64,000 nt of DNA, taken from Acidisphaera sp. (GTDB lineage: Bacteria > Pseudomonadota > Alphaproteobacteria > Acetobacterales > Acetobacteraceae). The DNA lies in NCBI GenBank assembly GCA_019240635.1, contig JAFAYA010000014.1, forward strand, positions 1 to 64,000. Direction: 5' to 3'. Below are positions 19,205 to 31,200 of the stretch, piece after piece. The notes below the pieces were generated by a model, which saw nothing but the letters and a program-made list of their open reading frames with translations, did not search any database and was not told the origin of the DNA. The position numbers and the translations under genes are program-made. How positions within the stretch are numbered: the stretch's first letter is position 1; each line of letters begins with the position of its first letter.

Positions 19205-22200
19205 TCAGTAGTCCCGATCGGAGATGTTGGGCAGCAGCACGTCCGGATCCTCGTAATCGCGCGGCGCGACGATGGTGATCAGGCCGCCGAACAGCGTCTG
19301 CACCTGCAGCGGCGTCGCCCCTTCGCTCTGGCCGCCCAGCAGATAGGTCAGCAGAAGCTCGCCGGGGATCAGCGTGCTCGGCAGCGTGGTCGTGAAGGTG
19401 ACGATCGGCGGGAGCACCGGCAGTCCCGCCCCGCAGGTCGTCATGATGACGCAGCCGTTGATCGTGTACGCCACATTGACGCCTGGCGCGATCGCCGAGA
19501 TCGGCGCGGCCGCCGTCCCGCCGATCCCGTTCACGATCCCGCTCAAGGCGGCGCTGCCCGTCTGGCCCAGCACGGTCAGGCTGGCGACATCTACGACACC
19601 GGTAATCGCGCCGCCGGCGGTGGCCAGCACGAGATTGGTGGTCGGCGCCGAGAGGTTGTCGAGCGTGATGCTGCCGCCGCTCGCCGGCACGTCTAGCCGC
19701 ACCGTGTCGGTCGTGCCGTCCAGCGGCGTGATCGTCGTCGTGCCGGTCTGCAGCAGCTGCGAGGTTCCCCCGGTCCCGGCGAGCACGGCGATGTAGCTGC
19801 CAGGGCGTGTGGGCTGTGCCGCCGACTGCTGGGGGACCGGCAGCCCGTCGGTCGCGATGCTGCCGCCGGACAGCACGACCGTCCCGGGCGCGGAGATCGC
19901 GATATTCGCCGCCGAGAGCGGACCGGCGATGACCAGCGGCTCGGCATCCGCCAGCGCCAGGGTGCCGACATTGGTGACACTGAAGGCGCCGAGCGTGCCG
20001 ACATAGGCGGCCGGCCCCGGTGCATCGGGCCCGAACTGCGCCAGCGTGCCGGCGCTGCCGGTCAAGGTGCCGACCGCGAGTGTTCCAGCGCTTTGCACGA
20101 CCGGGTTGCTGGCGCTCAGCCTCAGCGTGCTGGCGGCGAGATTGCCCGTGAACGTGATCCCCGGCCCGTCGATCAGCGTCACCGTGGTCGCACTCACCGG
20201 GCCAGCGACGGTGAGCGCGGCGGTGTCGTTCAACGTCAGATCGTTGCCAGCCGCGAAGCTGCCGAGCGTCGCGATCGTGTTCGCACCGCCGAGCTCCGCC
20301 GCGGCAGCGCTGCCCGCTAGCGTTCCCGCACTGACCTGGCCCGCGCCGGTCTCGCTGATCACGCCACCGGACGCTGTTAGGCTCATCGATCCGGTGCTGG
20401 AGAGCGTGCCGGGAACCGTCAGGTTGCCGGCGACATCGAGCCCCAGCGCCGCGAGCGTGCTGCCGGTGCCGGCCTGGACCGCGCCGGCGACGACCAGCGG
20501 CGCCGTGTCGGTCAGCGCGAGATTGCCGGCAATCGTCACATTCTGCAGCGTGCCGATCGCATTGGCGCCGTTCAGGCTCGCCGCGCTGCCGCTGGCTTGC
20601 AGCACGGGCGCGGCGATGGCACCTGCGCCGGTCTCCGCGATCGCCGCGCCGCTGACCAGATCGAGCGTGTTCGCGCCCGTGAGGTCGAGCGCGCCGGTGA
20701 TGCTGATCGGCCCCGTGCTCGTCGAGCCGATCTGCAGCGTGTTCGCCGTCACCCGCGAGCCGGAGCCGAACCCGCTGCCGCCGCCCAGGCTCAACGCATC
20801 GCCCACCGTCGCCGGTGCCAGCACCACGGTGCCGCCGGGCGCGATGAGCGACCCGCTGGCACCGAAACTGGGCGCATCATCCGCCAGCGTGAGCGTGTGT
20901 CCGGTGCCGACCGATACGCTGCCGGCGATGGCAACCCCGCTGCCGTCCGCGAGGGCAAAGTCGCCTGATGTGACGAAGCCTCCGAGGCTGGCGATGCTGT
21001 TGCCGATCAGGCGAAGGCTGGCGCTGGACGCCGTACCGGACAGCAGCCCGGTGCTGATCGCGCCCGCCGGCTCGCTGAGCGCGCCGCTGACCAGCAACGT
21101 CGCCGCCGGCGCGCTGACCGTTCCGCCGATCGCCAGCGCTTGCCCATCCGCCAGGGTCAGCTGTCCTGCCGCGGTAAAGCCGCCGAGCGTGCCGATGGCA
21201 TTGGTCGGCTCGGCGAGCAACGCCGGGCCGCCGGACGATCCCGATAGGGTGCCGGTGATGAGCGAACCGCCGGACTGCACGATCTCGCTTCCCGCCGTGA
21301 GGCTCACCGCCGTGCCGCCGTCGATCAGTCCTGCGGTCTGGCTGATGACGCCGGCGACCGAGCCGAACGTGCCGGTATAGGTCGCCGCCGCGAGCGAGAC
21401 GCTCGGCGCACTCAGCGTGCCGGACACGCCGAGCGTGCCCCGCGCCGTCAGCGTGATGCCGGCGCCGTCCCGCAACGTCCCGCTCACCACCGGCGAGATC
21501 GAGCGGTTGGTCAGCGTGAAGCCGCTGTTCGTGACGAAGTCGCCGAGCGTGCCGACGTAATTGAACGGGCCGGTGACGGTCAGCGACCGCGCGCTCCCCG
21601 TCAGCGTCGTGGCGCGCAGCCCGCCGGTCGGCGCGGTGATGTCGCCGGCGGCAATCAGGTCGACCTGGTTGCCCAGCAGGGAGCTATTGATCGACAGCGA
21701 TCCCCCGACATTCAAGGTCAGGTTGCTGCTGGGGTCACCGACGAAGCCGCTGATATTGACGCCGCTCTGATCGACGAGACTGAAGCCGCCGGGCGGCGTA
21801 TCGATCGTCGCGAGATTGGCAATCGTGTTGCCGCCCCCGGTCAGCGAGACGCCCGCGCCGCCGGTCTGCACGACCTCCAGCGTCCCCGCCGTAAGGCCGG
21901 CGCTGCCGGCCTGGGTGATCGCCCCCGCCGCATTCATGTAGAGTACGTTGCTCGCCGAGACGGCGCCGGACTGCTGGGCAATCCCGCCGCCGAGTGCGAA
22001 CAGCGTGACCGAGGGCCCGGCAACGCTGCCCGCGAGTGTCAGGCTGCCGCCGGTCAGCTCGAGCCTGACGCCGCTGTTGGCGTCCGACACCGGCCCGCTG
22101 ACGGTAAGGCTCTGCGCGTTGGTCAGCGAGAAGCCGGCCGTGGTCGCGAAGCTGCCGAGCGCGCCGATGGCATTGCCCCCGGTCAGCGTCGCCGCGGACG

Positions 22201-25200
22201 CCTGGCCGGTCAGCACCGGCGCGGCGATCGCGCCGGCGCCGGTCTCGGCGATCGCCGCGCCGCTCACCAGATCGAGCGTGTTCGCGCCCGTCAGGTCGAG
22301 TGCCCCGGTGATGCTGATCGACCCCGTGCTCGCCGAGCCGATCTGCAGCGTGTTCGCGGTCACGCGCGAGCCCGAGCCGAACCCGCTGCCGCCGCCCAGG
22401 ATCAGCGCGTCGCCGGCCGTCGCCGGCGCCAGCGCGACCGTTCCGCCGGATGCGACGAGCGACCCGCCGGCGGCAAAACTGGGCGCATCATCGGCAATCG
22501 TCAGGGTGTGCCCGGTGCCTACCGTGACCATGCCCGCGACCGTCAGCGGCGTGCCGTCGGTCAGCGCGAAATCGCCAGTGGTCGTGAAGCTGCCGAGATT
22601 GCCGATGCTGTTGGCGATCAGGCCGAGTGCTGCGCTCGCCGCGCTGCCGGTCAGCGTGACCGCGGCGATGCTGCCGGACGGTTCGGTCAGCGCGCCGGCA
22701 ATGGTCAGACCGAGCGCTCCCGCGCCGACCGGGCCGGTGATGGCGAGCGCGGTCCCGTCGGCGATCGAAAGGTCGCCGCCGCTGTGGAAGCTGGCGAGAT
22801 CGGCGATGGCGTTGGACGTCTGCGTCAGCGAGGCCGTCGTACCGGAGTCGCCGGTCAGCGTGCCCGCGACGATCGACCCGCCGCTCTGGCCGATGCCCCC
22901 GGCCGCCGCAAGCGTCAGTTGCCCAGCCGTCACCGCACCTGCGGTCTGGCTGATCGTGCCGGGCAGCGATCCGGTGTTCGTCGCCGCCAGGCTGACCACC
23001 GGCGCGCCGATCGTGCCCGCCAGGGTGAGCGGCCCGGCCTCATCGATCGCGATCGCAGTCAAGTCGGCCACCGGCCCGCGCACCACCAGGCCGAACGCCG
23101 AATCCAGCGTGAACCCGCCCGAACTGGTGAAGCCGCCGAGCGTGCCCACGTCGTTCGCGCCGGTCAGCGCGGCACTCGTCGCCGAGCCCGTGAGCAGCCC
23201 CGTGGCCACGCCGGCCGTGCTCGTCTCGCTGATCACGGTGCCCGATAGCGACGTCTGCGACGGCGCGTCGATGATCCCGCTGATCGCCAGCGTACCGGCC
23301 GCGACCAACCCCACGCTGGCAGCCGAAACGGGGCCGACGACCGCCAGCCCGACCGCATCGTTCAGCCCGAATGTCCCGGTATCGCTGAAGCTGCCGAGTG
23401 TGGCGATCGCATTCGCGGTCCCGGTCAGCGCGACATTTCCGCTGGCGCTGCCTTCGAGCAGCGGCGCGACAATGCTGCCGCCGGTCTGCGCGATGCTGCC
23501 GCCGTCGAGCACCAGCACGCCGGACGCCGCCAGGGTGCCGCCGGTCTGCAGGATGGCGCCGCCCACGCCCGTCGCCGAAAGCGTCACGGTCGGCGCGCTG
23601 ACGAGGCCCGCCACGGTGATCGGCTGGCCCGGATCGCTCAGGCTCACGCCGCCCGCGCTGGACACCACCGGCCCATTCACCGCCAGCGGCACGGTATCGT
23701 TCAGCGAAAACCCGCTCGCGATGGTAAAGCCGCCGAGCGTGCCGACCGCATTGCCCCCGCCCAGCGTCGCCGCAGCCGCGCTGCCGTCGAGCACCGGCGC
23801 GGCGATCGCGCCCACGCCGGTCTCGGCGATCGTCGAGCCGCTGACGAGGTCGAGCGTATTGGCGCCGGTCAGGTCGAGCGAGCCGGTGATGGTGATCGAA
23901 CCGGTGCTGGCCGAACCGATCTGCAGCGTGTTCGCAATGACCGACGAGCCGCTGCCGAAGCCGCCGCCGCCCAATGCCAGCGCATCGCCCACGGTCGCCG
24001 GCGCCAGCACGACGGTGCCGCCCACGGCGATCAGCGGCGCGCCGCCGATGAAGCTCGGCGCATCGTCGGCGAGCGTCAGCGTCTGGCCGTTCCCTACCAT
24101 GACCGTGCCGGCCACGGTGACCGGCGCGCCGTCGGTCAGCGCGAATCCGCCCGTCGTCGTGAACGGACCGAGATTGCTGATGCTGTTGGCGATCTGGCCG
24201 AGGCTCGCGCTCGACGCGTTGCCGGTGAGCGTCGTCACGCGCAGGCTTCCCGACGGCTCGGTCAGCGCGCCGCCGATCGCCACGCTCAGGCTCGGCGCGC
24301 TGACCGTGCCGGTCACCGCGAGCCCGGTGCCGTCCGCCAGCCCGAACGCGCCGGTGCTCGTGAAGCCGCCGAGATCCGTCACGGCGTTCGTGATGCTGGC
24401 GAGCGACGTGGTGCCGCCCGAACTGCCGGTCAGCGTCACCGCATCGACGAACCCGCTCTCGGTGATGCTGCCGCTCGCATTCAGCGCCGCAGTCGCCCCG
24501 GCGACGACGGCGCCGGTGATGTCGATCACGCCCTCGTTGGCAAACGTGCCGAACGTCGGCGTCGCGTCGAGCGTGACCCCGGGCGCAGCCACGGTCCCGC
24601 TGACCAGCAGCGTCCCGGGCTCGCTGATCACGACCGAGGTAGTGTCGAGCACCGGTCCGGCGACCGTCAGCGACGGCGCGCTGTTGGTCAGGGTGAGGCC
24701 GTTGCTGGTGTAGAAGCCGGCGAGTGTCGCGAAATCGTTGATGCCGGTCAGCGTCGCCGCCGCGGCGCGGCCGATCAGCGTCGTCGCACTCGCGTCGGCT
24801 CCCGCCGCCTCGCTGATTGTCCCGCCGGTGGCGATGAGATCGAGCAGCGGTCCGGCCGCCAGCGCGTTGGCGATCGTCAGGTTGCTGCCGGTTCCCGTGA
24901 CATCCAGCGCGATCGTCCCGCCCGCCGTCACCGGCCCGATGACGGTCAGCCCACGCGTATCATCCAGCCGGAAATCCGCGCTGTACGTCTGGCCGGGCGG
25001 CGTCGCCACCGCGAATGTGCCGAGATTGGCGACGAGATTGCTGCTTCCGGTCAGCGTCACCTGGCCGGCGGAGCCGATCAGCGTGCCGGCGCTGATGGTG
25101 CCGCCGCTCTGACCGATGCTGCCGCCGTCGAGCACCAGCGCCCCCGTCGTCGCGATGCTGCCGCCGGTCTGCACTACCGCACCGCCCGTACCGGTCGCCG

Positions 25201-28200
25201 AGAGCGTCGCCGTTGGGCCGCTGACGACCCCGGCCACCGTGATCGCATGCCCGGGGTCGAAGATGGCGACGCCGACGCCCGTGTCGTTCACCGGGCCGTT
25301 CACCAGAAGCGGGACCGTGTTGGTCAGCGAGAAACCGCCGGCCGTCGCGAAGCTGCCGAGTGTCGCGACGCTGTTGCCGCCGTTCAGCGCCGCCGACGCC
25401 GCCGACCCGTCCAGCACCTGCGCGGCGACGCTGCCGCTTTCCGTGATCGCGCCGTGGCTCACGAGGTCGAGCGTGCTCGCGCCCGTCAGGTCGAAGGCGC
25501 CGGCGATGCTGATCGGCCCCGCCGTGCTCGAGCCGATCTGCAGCGTCGCGGCGTTCACCGCGGGCGAGGTGCCCAGCCCGCCGCCGGCCGCCAGCGTGAT
25601 CCCGGTGCCCGGCGTCGTCGGCGCGATCGCAATCAGGCCGCCGGGTGCCGAGAGGAATCCGCCGGCCGCCAAGGTCGGCGCGTTGTCGCTGATCGCCAGC
25701 GTATCCAGGCTGCCGGCCGAGACGGTGCCGATGACGGAAAGCGGCGCGGTATCGACCAGCAGGAAATTGCCGCTGCTCGCGAAGCTGCCGATATTGCTGA
25801 CGCTGTTGACGGCATATCCGATCGACACGCCGGCGCCGTGGCCGGTCAGCGTGGTTGCATCGACAATTCCGGTCGAGGTCTCGGTGATCGCGCCCGTCGC
25901 GCCGAGATAGACGGTGGGTGCGGTGAGGCTGCTGGCGATCGTCAGATTGCCGGCGATGGAGAGCGAGATGCCCGGCGGATCGCTGACCGGCCCGGACACG
26001 ATGAGCGATTGCGCATCGGTCAGCGCGAAGCCGCCGGCCGAGGACGAGCTGCCGAGATCGGCGACCAGATTGGCGGTGCCGGTCAGGCTCACCCCGCCCG
26101 GCGCGTTGGCCTCGAGCAGGCCCGTGCTGATGGAACCGCCGCTCTGCACGATGCTGCCGTCGGCACCGAGCGTCACCAGCGTCGGGCCGGAAACCGCGCC
26201 AGCCGTCTGGCTGATCACGCCGACATAGCGGGCCGCTGCGGCAAGAGCCCTGGCCTGCGCGATCAGGCCAAACGTCGGCGCTGCCAAGGTCTCGGTATGC
26301 GCGACCAGGCCGATCGTCGGCGCTGCCAGCGTCCCGGCGAGGCCGAGCGTGCCAAACTCCGACAGGCTTATTCCCACGCCGTCGCCGACCGAACCGGTCA
26401 CTGTGAGCGGGCCCGAGTTGGCCAACGTGAACCCGCTGGTCGAGTGGAAGTCGCCGAGCGTCCCGACCTCGTTGTCCGCGTTCGGAAGCACCACCGCGGC
26501 GGCGCTGCCGGTCAGCGTGCCGGCGAACAGGCCGTAGGTGGTCCCCTCCCCGATCGTTCCCTTGCTGACCAGGCTGGCCGTGCCGCCGATATCGACGAAC
26601 CCGGTGATCGAAACCCCGCTCTGGTCGGTCAGCGCGAGATTGGCGGCGTAGACGCCCGCCAGATGGCCGATCGTGTTGTTCGCGCCGGTAAGCGTCACTG
26701 TCGGATCGCCGCCGATGCCGAGCGTACCGGCGATCAGCCCGCCCCCCGTTTGCGTGATCGCGTTGTAGGCGAACAGATAGAGGGAGGTTGATGCGGAGAT
26801 CGTCCCGCCCGTCTGCACGATGCTGCCGCCCGCGGCGGCGGTGTCGCCAGCGATCAGCCGGACGGTGGGCGCGGTTATGCTGCTCGCCACGATCAGGTTG
26901 CCGGTGCTGACCGCAAGCGTCACCCCGGTCCCGCCGGTCACCGTCCCGGTCACCGCCAGGCTCTGGGCGTTGGTCAGCGAGAAGCCGCCGGGGGTCGTCG
27001 TGAACGACCCGAGATTGGCGATGCTGTTCGCCCCGTTCAGCGTTGCCGAGGTGCCGGTCCCCTCGAGCGTGGAAACGCTGATCGCCCCCGTTCCCGTCTC
27101 GCTGATCGCGGTGCCGACCAGGTCGAGCGTTCCGGCCCCGGCGAGCGCCACCGGGCTCGCAATATCGATCGCCCCGGTCGTCGCGGAGCCGATCTGCAGC
27201 GTGTTCGCGGTGACCGCCAGCGACCCCGTGAAGCCGCCGCTGCTGGCGAGCGTGACCGGCCCGTTCGGCGTCAGCGGCGCCAGCGCCACCGTTCCGCCCG
27301 GCGCGACCAGCGCGCCGCCGGAGGCGAAGCTCGGCGAGTTGTCAGCGATCGCCAGCGTGTCGAGCGTGCCGACCGAGACGGTGCCGGCAACCGTCAGCGG
27401 CACGCTGTCGCTCAGCAGGAAGTTGCCGCCGCTGGAAAAGCTGCCGATGCTGGCGACGGAGTTGCCGACCTGTCCGAGCGAGGTCGATGCCCCGGCGCTG
27501 CCGGTCAGCAAGGTCGTCGCGTCGACGATTCCCGTGGACGTCTCGGTGATCGCGCCGGTCGCGCCGAGATAGACCGTCGGCCCGCTGATCGTGTTCGCAA
27601 TCGTCAGATCGCCGATCACGGAGAGCGATACTCCCGGTGCATCGGTAACCGGCCCCGTGACCGTCAGAGACTGCGCATCGGCCAGCGCGAAGCCGCCGGC
27701 CGAGGACGAGCTGCCGAGATCGGCGACCAGATTGGCGGTGCCGGTCAGGCTCACCCCGCCCGGCGCATTGGCCTCGAGCAGGCCCGTGCTGATCGAACCG
27801 CCGCTCTGCGCGATGCTGCCGTCCGCACCGAGCGTGACCAGCGTCGGGCCGGAAATCGCGCCGGCGGTCTGGCTGATGACGCCCGGCACCACCAGGCTGC
27901 CAAAATCGTTGAAGATCGTCGCGTTATGCGCGACCAGGCTGATGCTCGGCGCCCCCAGCGTTCCCGCCAGCGCCAGCGTGCCGTGCTCGAGCAGGCTGAT
28001 GCCGACGCCGTCGCTGACCGAGCCGGCGACCGTCAGCGACCCCGAGTTGGCCAGCGTGAACCCGCCGGTCGAGTGGAAATCGCCGAGCGTCGCGACCTCG
28101 TTGTCCGCGTTCGGAAGCACCACCGCTGCGGCGCTGCCGGTCAGCGTGCCGGCGAACAGGCCGTAGGTGGTCCCCTCCCCGATCGTCCCCTGGCTGACCA

Positions 28201-31200
28201 GGCTGGCCGTGCCGCCGACATCGACGAACCCGGTGATCGAAACCCCGCTCTGGTCGGTCAGCGCGAGATTGGCGGCCAAGACGCCCGCCAGATGGCCGAT
28301 CGTGTTGTTCGCGCCGGTGAGCGTCACCGTCGGATCGCCGCCGATGCCGAGCGTGCCGGCGATCACCTCGCCGCCCGATTGCGTGATCGCCTTTGGCGCC
28401 GACAGATAGAGCGAGGTCGAGGCGGAGATCGTCCCGCCCGTCTGCACGATGCTGCCGCCGCTGGCGCTCGTGTCGCTATCGGTCAGCCGGACGCTGGACG
28501 CGCTGATGCTGCTCGCCACCATCAGGCCGCCGGTGCTGACCGCAAGCGTCACCCCGGTCCCGCCGGTCACCGTCCCGGTCACCGAGAGACTCTGCGCGTT
28601 GGTCAGCGAGAAGCCGTTGGTGCTGGCGAAATTGCCGAGCGTTCCCACCAGGTTCGCATTGCCCAGCGCGACCGACCCCGCGTTGCCGGTCAGCGCACCG
28701 ACCGTCAGCGGCCCGCCTTCGGTGACCACGCCGGTCGCGTCGGTGACCAGCGCCAGCGTGTTGGCGACGCTGCCGGGGATGGTGATGGCGTCTCCGGTGT
28801 TGCCGAGCGTGATGTTGCCGGTCGTGGCCGAGCCGAGCTGCAGGGTGCTGGTGGTGACGTAGCTCGCGAGATTGCTGGCCCGCAGCGACAGCCCGGTCGC
28901 GTTCGCCGCTCCGCTGGCAAAGACCAGAAGGGGAGCATTGGCCGAGGAGGGCGAGAGTGCGACGGTCCCGGAGGTGGCGACCAGGCGTTTCGGCGAGTCG
29001 CTGCCAAAGCCGATCGAATCGTCGCTGATCGACAGCAACTGGCCCGTCGCGACGGAGACGGTTCCCGCGACGGTCAACGGCGTGCTGTCGGTCAGGCTGA
29101 AACCACCGGTCGACGCGGTGAAACCGCCGAGCGTGGTGACCTGGTTTGCGGTGCCGCCAAGGCTCACCGAGCTGGCACTGCCCCCGAGCGTCGAGGTGAT
29201 CAGGGCGCCGTTGCCGGTTTCCGTGAACGGCCCGGTGCTGGCGACGGTGGTCCTCGGCGTGTCGAGCGTTCCGCCGTTCGCGAGCGTGATCCCGACGCCC
29301 GTCGCCGAGAAGCTCGTTCCCGCGCCCACCGATCCGATCACGGTCAGCGGCACGCCGTCGTCAACGACGACGCTGCTTCCTGCCGACAGCGAGCCGAGAT
29401 CGCTGATGGAGTTGCCGGGACTGCTCAGCGTGAAGCTGTCGGCCGTACCAGTCAGCGTGCCGGCGTTGAGCAGGCCGGTGCTGCTCTCCGATACCGCCGC
29501 TCCGACCGATGTCGAGCCCGCGATCAGGCTGACATCCGTGGCTGTGATCGTCGAGCCGATCGTGATATTGCCGGCGCTCAGCGTGCCGTTCGGCTGCGTC
29601 TGGATGGCGACGACGTTCGGAGCGGTGACCACGCCGCTGACGGTGATGTCGCCGGTGTTGCCGAGCGAGAGACCGCCGAGCGCGCCGAACCCCGCCAGGT
29701 TCGTGATCGTGTTCGCGAGCACGCCCATCGAGACCAGCGAACGCGCGTTGCCGGTCAGCGCGCCGATGTTCAACGATCCCACCTCGGTGACCCCGGCGCT
29801 CGTCTCGAGGTCGAGCGTCGTTATGCCGCCGGAAACGGAGCTGACCCCCGCCAGCGAGATATGATCGGTGCTGCTGCTGCCGATGGTGATCTGTCCGGCC
29901 GTGCCGCTGCCGAGCCGCAAGGTGGCAGCGCTCATCAGCCCGATTTCGTACTGCGACACCACGAGGCTGCCGCTCGCCGCGGTGCCGGAGTTGATCAGCT
30001 CGACCGGCAGGCCGGGCGTCGCCGGTGCAACCGCGATAACCCCGTTCGGCGCGTCGAGTGCGAGGGTGAAGCCATAGACGTTCAGCTTGTCGGCATTCAG
30101 CGCGATCGTGTGGCCGCTCGACACGGCGACGGAGCTGTCGTCGACCTTGATGCCGGCGGAGCCCGCCGAAAGGTTGACATCGCCGCCGGACGTGGTCACC
30201 GAGGCGCCGCGGATCAGGCTCAGGCCGCCCGCGGAGTTGAAGCCCGGGATATCGCTGCTGGCGGCAGCGAGCGTGATGCTGCCGGCCGTCGAGATCGTGA
30301 CGAGAGCGTTGACCTGCAGGTTGTCGCCCGCCTCCAGCGTCAGGCTCTGCCCCGCCGTGGTCAGCGACACCGACGAGGCGACGGTCAGATTGTCGGTGGT
30401 CTGCAGGCGCACGTTGCCGTGCAGCGCCTCGATCGCCGCCGGCGAGACCGAGGCATCGGTGGTGGTGCCGCCGGTGTTGTAGCCGAGGTTGGGATTGGTG
30501 TTGTCGGTCAGGTCGCCGTTGTTGGCGGCGCTGTTGGTGATCGTCAGGTTCGCCGGATCGAGGGTGATGTTGCCCATCGCCCCATGCGTCGCAGTCACAT
30601 CCACGCCGCCGTGCAGTCCGAGTTTCGGACCGGAGATCTCGACATTCCCGCCGTTGCCGCCGAGCTTGCCGCCGCGTGCGGTGATCGTGCCGGAGAAATT
30701 GGTGATGCCGCTGCTGAGCAGCGTCACCTGCCCGCCATTGCCCTGCCCGCCATTGCCGCGTGCTTGCGAATCCGCGGCGATGCGCGCGCCGCGCGCCACC
30801 ACGGTGCGCGCCGCCGTCATCGTGGGCTTCACGCCCGGCCCGCCGATCGCGCGCGGCAGCGTCGTGCCGATGGCGATCACGCCGCCGCCCGACGCGCCCG
30901 ACGCATCCACCACCGCGCCGGACCGGACGTTGACCGTCTTGCTCGCGTCGAGCTCGATCTGCCCGCCGGTGCTGCCCGGTGCACGCCCGACCGCCTCGAT
31001 CTGGCCGGTGACGACGATCGAGCCGCCGGTGCCGTCGATCGCGATCGTGCCGGCCTTCGTACCCACGCTCGCGGCCTCGATGCGCCCGCCGGCATCGACC
31101 AGGTTCTGCACGATGCCGTCCGCGGCCTTCGCCGTGAGCTGCACCGTCCCGCCATCGGCGCGGATCAGGCCGCTGTTCGTCACCAGCGCTGCCACGGGCT

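Noticed and set aside
16206-19211. 1001-aa plus-strand ORF antisense to the CHAT gene
   Set aside because: CHAT/TPR motifs are clear on the minus strand; the plus ORF is Arg/Gln/Gly-rich with no domain
19205-19700. Possible CDI-type toxin tip (CdiA-CT) with immunity gene at the TpsA C-terminus
   Set aside because: The C-terminus has no VENN/pretoxin-like motif or toxin-like domain and no small immunity ORF follows; the next gene is the CHAT lipoprotein 2 bp away
20600-28800. CRISPR-like array because of regular repeats
   Set aside because: Repeats are ~1.6-kb coding modules in one ORF, not short direct repeats with unique spacers; no cas genes seen
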